Source: Geothrix campi (GTDB lineage: Bacteria > Acidobacteriota > Holophagae > Holophagales > Holophagaceae). Taken from it: a stretch of 64,000 bases of DNA. Below the pieces are notes generated by a model that was not told where the DNA came from, searched no databases, and worked only from the letters and a program-made list of their open reading frames with translations. The stretch is from positions 62,001-126,000 of the forward strand of contig NZ_JANHMP010000001.1 in NCBI RefSeq assembly GCF_024609265.1. Direction: 5' to 3'. Position 1 is the first letter of the stretch. The number at the start of each line of letters is the position of its first letter. This document shows positions 59,953 through 64,000 of the stretch, piece after piece. Made by a program: the position numbers and the translations under genes.

Positions 59953-60558
59953 ATGGGCAAGAACCGGCTGGAAGCCTTCAGTGACGGCGTGCTGGCCATC
60001 ATCCTCACGATCATGGTGCTGGAGTTGAGGGCGCCGCATGGCGATACCTTCGCGGCCCTCAGACCGCTCCTGCCGGCCTTCGCGGGCTATGCGCTGAGCT
60101 TCATCTACATCGCCATCTACTGGAACAACCACCACCACATGCTCCACGCGGCGAGAAAGGTGAACGGGCCGATCCTGTGGGCCAACACACACCTGCTGTT
60201 CTGGCTCTCCCTGGTGCCTTTCGCCACGGCCTGGATGGGGGGCAACCACTTCGCGGCCCGGCCCGTGGCCGTCTACGGGGTCGTCCTGCTCATGGCCGCT
60301 CTGGCCTATTACCTGCTGAGCCAGTGCCTCATCCACCACCACGGAAGGGGGTCGCTGCTGGAGGCCGCGGTGGGTGCGGACTTCAAGGGGAAGATCTCCA
60401 TCGCGATCTATGCCACCGCCATCCTCCTGTCCTTCGCCAACCGCTGGGTCGGCTTCGCCCTCTACTGGGTGGTCGCCCTCGTCTGGCTGGTGCCGGACCG
60501 GCGCATCGAGCGGATCCTGGCCCGCGAGGCCGTAGGGGAGGATGGCCCCAGGCTCTGA
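59953..60558 (+). CDS. TMEM175-family potassium channel protein
   Basis: This 201-residue membrane protein of six helices starts M-G-K-N-R-L-E-A-F-S-D-G-V-L-A-I-I-L-T-I. The F-S-D-G motif in helix 1 is the hallmark of the TMEM175/DUF1211 family, and the length fits the bacterial single-repeat form, which assembles as a tetramer conducting K+. Its start lies 45 bases after the DUF1697 gene, with GAGG-like bases nearby, so it may be in the same transcript. Channel function is inherited from the family. Confidence 0.82.
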   Translation: MGKNRLEAFSDGVLAIILTIMVLELRAPHGDTFAALRPLLPAFAGYALSFIYIAIYWNNHHHMLHAARKVNGPILWANTHLLFWLSLVPFATAWMGGNHFAARPVAVYGVVLLMAALAYYLLSQCLIHHHGRGSLLEAAVGADFKGKISIAIYATAILLSFANRWVGFALYWVVALVWLVPDRRIERILAREAVGEDGPRL

Positions 60559-60576
60559 GGGGGGCCGGGAAACCGC

Positions 60577-61647
60577 TCAGAACCGGTGGGTGAGACCGGC
60601 GGCGAAGGAAGCGTCGTCGGTGTTCTCGTTGTGGGTGATGTTGTTGACGTAGCGGAAGGTCAGTGTGGTTTGCGCGTTCAGGTAGACGTGAATTCCGAGA
60701 TCGTGCTGAAGGCTGCCGTCGTGCAGTTTGGCGAAGGGCTGGGGCGTGCTGAAGCCGCTCAGGAAGTAGAGCTGGACGAAGGGTTGGACCATTCTGTTTC
60801 GGCGCCCCTGCCAGGTCACGTGGGCCCCGATGTCCGAGGTGTAGTCCAGCTGGTTGTAGGCGGCGTTGCCCCGGCCCCGATGGGTGTAGGCGGCGCCGGC
60901 GTAGATCACCTGGGTAGCGCTGGGCTGCCACCAGCCGCTGAGCCCCCCCTCTAGGTCCCAGCCGGATTTGAACGAGCTGTAGGTGCGAACCAGGGGCGGT
61001 TTCACGGTGAAGGTGGCGCTCAACCCCGTGGCGGCGCCCTGGTGGATCAGGTGGACCAGGCCGAACAGGGGGTCCTGGATCCGGGTGGGCTGGGCGCCTT
61101 CCCGCACGAAGTCCAGGCGCCCGTAGCGGATCGTGGCCACCACGGCCTGGTTGCGCGCCACCTCGGAACGGCCCCACTGGCCAAAACCGAAGGTCTTGTG
61201 GAAGGTTTCGATGGGGGCGTCCAGGTCCCCTCCGCCATGACTTTCCACGGGCAGTTCCATCCAGATGTCCGTGCGCTCGGTGAGCCCCCGGCGGACCTGG
61301 AGGGTGGTCCGGGCGATCTCCTCGTCGAAGTAGAAGACGAAGGGGGCCGTGGGGTATTCGGCGGCCAGGGCCTCCAGCGAGGCGCGATCCATGCGGTGCC
61401 GGCCCTGGAACCAGGCGGGCGGGTGATCCTTGATCAGATTCGAGAACTCGAACACATTGGCCCGCACATGGGTGAGGGTCAGCTGCCACTGGCCGGGCCC
61501 GATGGGACGAGGCGCCTGTGGCTGGTAGGTCATGGGGGCCTGAAGCAGGGTGAACATGTTGCGGGTGGGCAGGGGGCCCATTTCGGGGTAGGGCTCGTCC
61601 TGGGCCTGGAGGGACAGGCCGAGGGCCAGCGCGAGCACGGCACGCAT
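60577..61647 (-). CDS. DUF3187-family outer-membrane beta-barrel protein
   Basis: The product has 356 residues with an N-terminal signal peptide ending A-L-A-L-G-L-S-L-Q-A-Q. Alternating hydrophobic beta strands and a terminal F-A-A-G-L-T-H-R-F, with a C-terminal aromatic residue, mark an outer-membrane barrel. N-M-F-T-L-L-Q and the T-H-V-R-A-N-V-F-E-F strand fit the DUF3187 family. Its role is unknown. It is divergent from hxlR, with operator-like palindromes between them, so HxlR may regulate it. Confidence 0.75.
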   Translation of the reverse strand: MRAVLALALGLSLQAQDEPYPEMGPLPTRNMFTLLQAPMTYQPQAPRPIGPGQWQLTLTHVRANVFEFSNLIKDHPPAWFQGRHRMDRASLEALAAEYPTAPFVFYFDEEIARTTLQVRRGLTERTDIWMELPVESHGGGDLDAPIETFHKTFGFGQWGRSEVARNQAVVATIRYGRLDFVREGAQPTRIQDPLFGLVHLIHQGAATGLSATFTVKPPLVRTYSSFKSGWDLEGGLSGWWQPSATQVIYAGAAYTHRGRGNAAYNQLDYTSDIGAHVTWQGRRNRMVQPFVQLYFLSGFSTPQPFAKLHDGSLQHDLGIHVYLNAQTTLTFRYVNNITHNENTDDASFAAGLTHRF

Positions 61648-61753
61648 AGGAAACTCCTTGGATGGCTGCGGTTGGGCGAGCCACCCCGCCGGGCCAGGGT
61701 CCGGGTGATGGTGGGAATCGGGAGCCGGGTTGGTCCGGCTTTTGCTTTCCTTT

Positions 61754-61769
61754 GGGAAGTCTATTTCCC
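61754..61769. promoter_or_regulatory. Operator-like palindrome 1 (HxlR/DUF3187 divergent region)
   Basis: The 16 bases GGGAAGTCTATTTCCC form an inverted repeat GGGAA-N6-TTCCC. This lies in the 216-bp gap between the DUF3187 and hxlR genes. Together with palindrome 2, 31 bases away, it could be a site for a dimeric winged-helix regulator. Confidence 0.5.
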
Positions 61770-61784
61770 TATGAAAGCAATATT

Positions 61785-61800
61785 GGGATTATCACTTCCC
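61785..61800. promoter_or_regulatory. Operator-like palindrome 2 overlapping a divergent promoter
   Basis: The 16 bases GGGATTATCACTTCCC share GGGA...TTCCC with palindrome 1, starting 31 bases from it. It lies within the spacer of a minus-strand TTGACA promoter (-35 at 61803-61808), and the plus strand has TTGTCA (61802-61807), 17 bases, TAGTTT (61825-61830) for hxlR. The two -35 boxes overlap almost completely. Confidence 0.5.
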
Positions 61801-61863
61801 CTTGTCAAGCAGCTTTCTTTGGGATAGTTTTAAGGCGACCCATCCTGGGTCCCGGATCAGCCC

Positions 61864-62199
61864 ATGGACATGCCCGAATCCGCCAGCTGCCGATGCTTTC
61901 GCACGGCCATCGACCTTCTGGGCAAGCCCTGGACCGGCCAGATTCTGTGGATTCTCCAGGAGGGGCCGCTGCGCTTCAACGAACTGGCCACCAAGGTGCA
62001 AGGCATCGGCGAGAAGGTGCTCTCGGCTCGCCTGAAGGAACTGGAGTGTCAGGGCCTGCTGGTGCGGCGCGTCCTGCCCACCACGCCCGTGCGGGTCGAG
62101 TACGAGCTCACCTGCAAGGGGCAGGGCTTCCGCCAAGTGGTGGAGGCCGTCACGCAGTGGGGGACCCAGATCGCCGAGCCGTTGGATCAGCCCCGGTAG
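61864..62199 (+). CDS. HxlR-family winged-helix transcriptional regulator
   Basis: This 111-residue regulator has the HxlR core: I-D-L-L-G-K-P-W-T-G-Q-I-L-W-I-L (helix 1-2) and G-P-L-R-F-N-E-L-A-T-K-V-Q-G-I-G-E-K-V-L-S-A-R-L-K-E-L (recognition helix). Cys9 and Cys11 near the N-terminus are in the position where some family members sense thiol or electrophile stress. The gene runs convergently into the Lrp-type gene, overlapping it by 13 bases. Its likely targets are itself and the DUF3187 gene. Confidence 0.85.
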   Translation: MDMPESASCRCFRTAIDLLGKPWTGQILWILQEGPLRFNELATKVQGIGEKVLSARLKELECQGLLVRRVLPTTPVRVEYELTCKGQGFRQVVEAVTQWGTQIAEPLDQPR

Positions 62200-62651
62200 T
62201 TCGGCATCACCTGGCCCTTGGCCCACTCGAAGATGAGGCTGGTCTGGATGTGGGCCACCTCGCTGCGGGTGGTGAAGGCGTCCAGGGCCAGGTCGCGCAG
62301 GTGGTGGGCATCGCGCACGGCCACGTGCACCTGGAAGTCGTGGGTCCCCGCCACATGAAACACCGACAGCACCTCGGGCAGCCCCAGGGCGTGCTTCCAG
62401 AAGGCCTTCACCTGGGCGCGGCTGTGCTGACGCAACTGCACGGCGATGAGGGCCTGGAGGCCGACGCCGAGGGCCTGGGGATCCACTTCGGCATGGGCGC
62501 CCCGGAGGACTCCCTCGGAACGCAAGCGCTGCACCCGCGCCAGGCAGGACGACGGTGCCAGACCCACGGCCGCGGCCAGTTCCTTGTTGGATAGCCGAGC
62601 ATCCTTCTGCAGGAGCGTCAGAATGTCGCAGTCAATTCGGTCCAGATTCAT
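62187..62651 (-). CDS. Lrp/AsnC-family transcriptional regulator
   Basis: The product has 154 residues from the ATG at 62651 (M-N-L-D-R-I-D-C-D-I-L-T-L-L-Q), or 157 from 62660. The N-terminal helix-turn-helix (R-L-S-N-K-E-L-A-A-A-V-G-L-A-P-S-S-C-L-A-R-V) is followed by the RAM ligand domain (about 65-150) with H-V-A-G-T-H-D-F-Q-V-H-V. Lrp proteins bind amino acids. It is divergent from a Cys/Met-metabolism PLP enzyme, as in MdeR/MdeA-type pairs, with a palindrome between. Neither start has a clear ribosome site. Confidence 0.88.
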   Translation of the reverse strand: MNLDRIDCDILTLLQKDARLSNKELAAAVGLAPSSCLARVQRLRSEGVLRGAHAEVDPQALGVGLQALIAVQLRQHSRAQVKAFWKHALGLPEVLSVFHVAGTHDFQVHVAVRDAHHLRDLALDAFTTRSEVAHIQTSLIFEWAKGQVMPNYRG

Positions 62652-62661
62652 GAATGCCATT

Positions 62662-62703
62662 GTTTCACGAAATAAATTCGAGGGATTGGCGAATCTTTGA
62701 AAC
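62662..62703. promoter_or_regulatory. Operator-like broken palindrome between lrp and the PLP enzyme
   Basis: GTTTCA at 62662-62667 mirrors TGAAAC at 62698-62703, and ATTCG (62676-62680) mirrors CGAAT (62690-62694). The unequal inner spacing makes it imperfect. The position directly between divergent starts, and the AT-rich middle, fit an Lrp-type site. Confidence 0.45.
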
Positions 62704-62728
62704 CTACATTGTGGACAGGAGCATCCCC

Positions 62729-63943
62729 ATGTCCAAGCCCCTCACCTCCACGTCGATCGAGACCCAGGCCGTCCACGCCGGCCGCGAGGTGTTGCACGAG
62801 CAGGGCATCCACGCCATGCCCATCGACTTGAGCAGCACCTACCCTCTCCAGGATCTGGACGAGGGTGGCCGCAGCCTGGAGGCCATGGCCATGGGCGGTC
62901 TGCCCATCGGAAGTCCCGTCTACTCCCGGCTCTACAACCCCACGGTGGCCCGCTATGAGCAGGCCCTGGCCCAGCTGGAGGGCGCCGAGGAGGCCGTGGC
63001 CTTCGGCTCCGGCATGGCGGCGGTGACCGCCTGCCTCATGGCGGCCAAGCAGCGGGGTGGACACGTGGTGGCCGTGCGTCCCCTGTATGGCGGCACGGAC
63101 CACCTGCTGGCTTCGGGTCTGCTCGGCCTCGAAGTGACCTGGGCCGAGGCCGGCGGCATCACCGCGGCGATCCGGCCGGATACGGCCATGGTCATCGTGG
63201 AGACGCCTGCCAACCCGACCCTCGCGATGGTGGACTTGGACGACGTGGTGCGCCAGGCGGGCAAGGTGCCCGTGCTGGTGGACAACACCTTCGCCACGCC
63301 CATTCTGCAGAATCCCATCAAGCACGGCGTGACCCTGGTCCTCCACAGCGCCACGAAGTTCCTGGGCGGCCACGGCGATGTGCTGGCGGGCCTGGTGGCC
63401 ACCAACAACGACTGGGCCACGGAATTGCGCAAGGTCCGCGTCATCACGGGCAATGTGCTGCACCCGCTGGCGGCCTACCTGCTGCATCGTGGCCTGCCCA
63501 CGCTGCCCCTGCGCGTGCGCGCCCAGCAGGCGGGTGCCCAGGTGATCGCCGAGCGGCTGGCCCAGCATCCCGCCGTCTCCGCCGTCCACTTCCCGGGCCT
63601 GCCCGGCCAGGATCCCAAGGGCCTTGTGGGTCGTCAGATGAAGGGTCCCGGGTCGCTCATGGCCTTCGAGCTGAAGGGTGGTTTCGAGGCCGCCAGCGTG
63701 GTGATGGCCGAAGTGAAGCTCATGACGCCCGCCGTGTCCCTGGGCAGCGTGGACACGCTCATCCAGCATCCGGCCGCGCTCACGCATCGCGTGGTAAACG
63801 CCGAGGCCCGCGAGCACTCCGGCATCTCCCAGTCCCTCATGCGCCTCTCGGTGGGACTGGAAAGCCCCGAGGACCTGTGGGCGGATCTGGAGCAGGCCCT
63901 CGCGAAGGCCATGGCGCGCCAGGCCGTGGGTAGCGCGGGCTGA
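62729..63943 (+). CDS. PLP-dependent Cys/Met metabolism enzyme (gamma-lyase/synthase family)
   Basis: This 404-residue cytosolic enzyme acts in transsulfuration-type chemistry: cystathionine gamma-synthase or -lyase, methionine gamma-lyase or O-acetylhomoserine sulfhydrylase. PLP-binding Lys210 is in H-S-A-T-K-F-L-G-G-H-G-D; Y-x-R-L-Y-N-P-T and F-G-S-G-M-A-A-V are phosphate-site motifs. The loop reads P-L-Y-G-G-T, where true methionine gamma-lyases have Cys (L-Y-G-C-T), so methionine lyase is not favoured. The ATG at 62729 has AGGAG nearby; the upstream in-frame reading lies in the promoter. An Lrp-type regulator is divergent and may respond to a sulfur amino acid. Confidence 0.88.
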   Translation: MSKPLTSTSIETQAVHAGREVLHEQGIHAMPIDLSSTYPLQDLDEGGRSLEAMAMGGLPIGSPVYSRLYNPTVARYEQALAQLEGAEEAVAFGSGMAAVTACLMAAKQRGGHVVAVRPLYGGTDHLLASGLLGLEVTWAEAGGITAAIRPDTAMVIVETPANPTLAMVDLDDVVRQAGKVPVLVDNTFATPILQNPIKHGVTLVLHSATKFLGGHGDVLAGLVATNNDWATELRKVRVITGNVLHPLAAYLLHRGLPTLPLRVRAQQAGAQVIAERLAQHPAVSAVHFPGLPGQDPKGLVGRQMKGPGSLMAFELKGGFEAASVVMAEVKLMTPAVSLGSVDTLIQHPAALTHRVVNAEAREHSGISQSLMRLSVGLESPEDLWADLEQALAKAMARQAVGSAG

Positions 63944-64000
63944 CCGGCTGGTCTCAACGGCCGCCCCCCGCGAGCAGATTGACCCTGATCGTATGCTGAG
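63944..64000. other. Sequence after the PLP enzyme to the window edge
   Basis: These 57 bases contain no feature that can be supported. The CCGCCCCCCGCG stretch is a GC run and not a clear hairpin. Confidence 0.4.

Noticed and set aside
1-64000. CRISPR array, transposon or prophage
   Set aside because: No regularly spaced repeats, transposase motifs, terminal inverted repeats or phage genes were seen.

Overview
The window is GC-rich bacterial chromosome, tightly packed with housekeeping, envelope and regulatory genes. Many neighbouring genes overlap by 1-4 bases. The mixture suggests an anaerobic or facultatively anaerobic Acidobacteriota, perhaps of the Geothrix/Holophaga type: a two-subunit 2-oxoacid:ferredoxin oxidoreductase, an MglA-type GTPase, a PilMNOP/secretin operon and a Pat/AcuB/AcuC cluster. 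This placement is inferred from gene content and style; there is no rRNA to confirm it. I see no phage, insertion sequence or CRISPR array.

Left part (1-16 kb). A probable tatA start runs off the left edge. A UDP-glucose dehydrogenase gene with a small AtuA-type domain protein is divergent from a coupled operon of tolQ-like, polysaccharide deacetylase, yaaA, DUF309 and nadB genes, followed by L-serine dehydratase and a SHOCT-tailed secreted protein. Facing it on the minus strand are tRNA-Leu(CAG), rpsO with a bidirectional terminator, then a NUDIX hydrolase and a Sua5-type enzyme. At 10.6-16.2 kb a minus-strand operon encodes PilM, PilN, PilO and PilP-like proteins, a lipoprotein secretin with TPR and cohesin-like ends, and one GspG-like pseudopilin. 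It has no ATPase or platform gene.

Middle (16-40 kb). smc is followed by a 324-bp AT-richer gap, a TPR protein, a 2-hydroxyacid dehydrogenase and ruvA. Next comes a protein acylation module: acuC, acuB and a Pat-like GNAT/acyl-CoA-synthetase fusion. It is divergent from an AMP-forming acyl-CoA ligase and an acyl-CoA dehydrogenase. A DUF3494 ice-binding-type lipoprotein lies beside tRNA-Ala(CGC), whose 3' end is duplicated nearby. Then follow korB/korA, lexA, an isocitrate/isopropylmalate-type dehydrogenase, a periplasmic peroxiredoxin, and an MglA GTPase with a long C-terminal extension followed by a LolA-like gene.

Right part (40-64 kb). A long minus-strand run holds a HAD phosphatase, ppa, a four-gene coupled operon (MFS, hutH, HD, HEAT), a four-PAS hybrid histidine kinase, an ABC-2 exporter, a quinone-reductase/UbiA fusion and ispE. 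After a thioesterase and map comes a plus-strand cluster of uncharacterised genes, a DUF1697 gene and a TMEM175-type channel. The window ends with two divergent regulator regions: DUF3187/HxlR with paired operator-like palindromes, and Lrp/PLP enzyme with a broken palindrome.

Working together: ugd, the deacetylase and TolQ point to envelope and polysaccharide work. The Pat/AcuB/AcuC genes are placed to control the adjacent AMP-forming ligase by reversible lysine acylation. KorAB, the ligase and the acyl-CoA dehydrogenase suggest organic-acid and fatty-acid oxidation with low-potential electron carriers.
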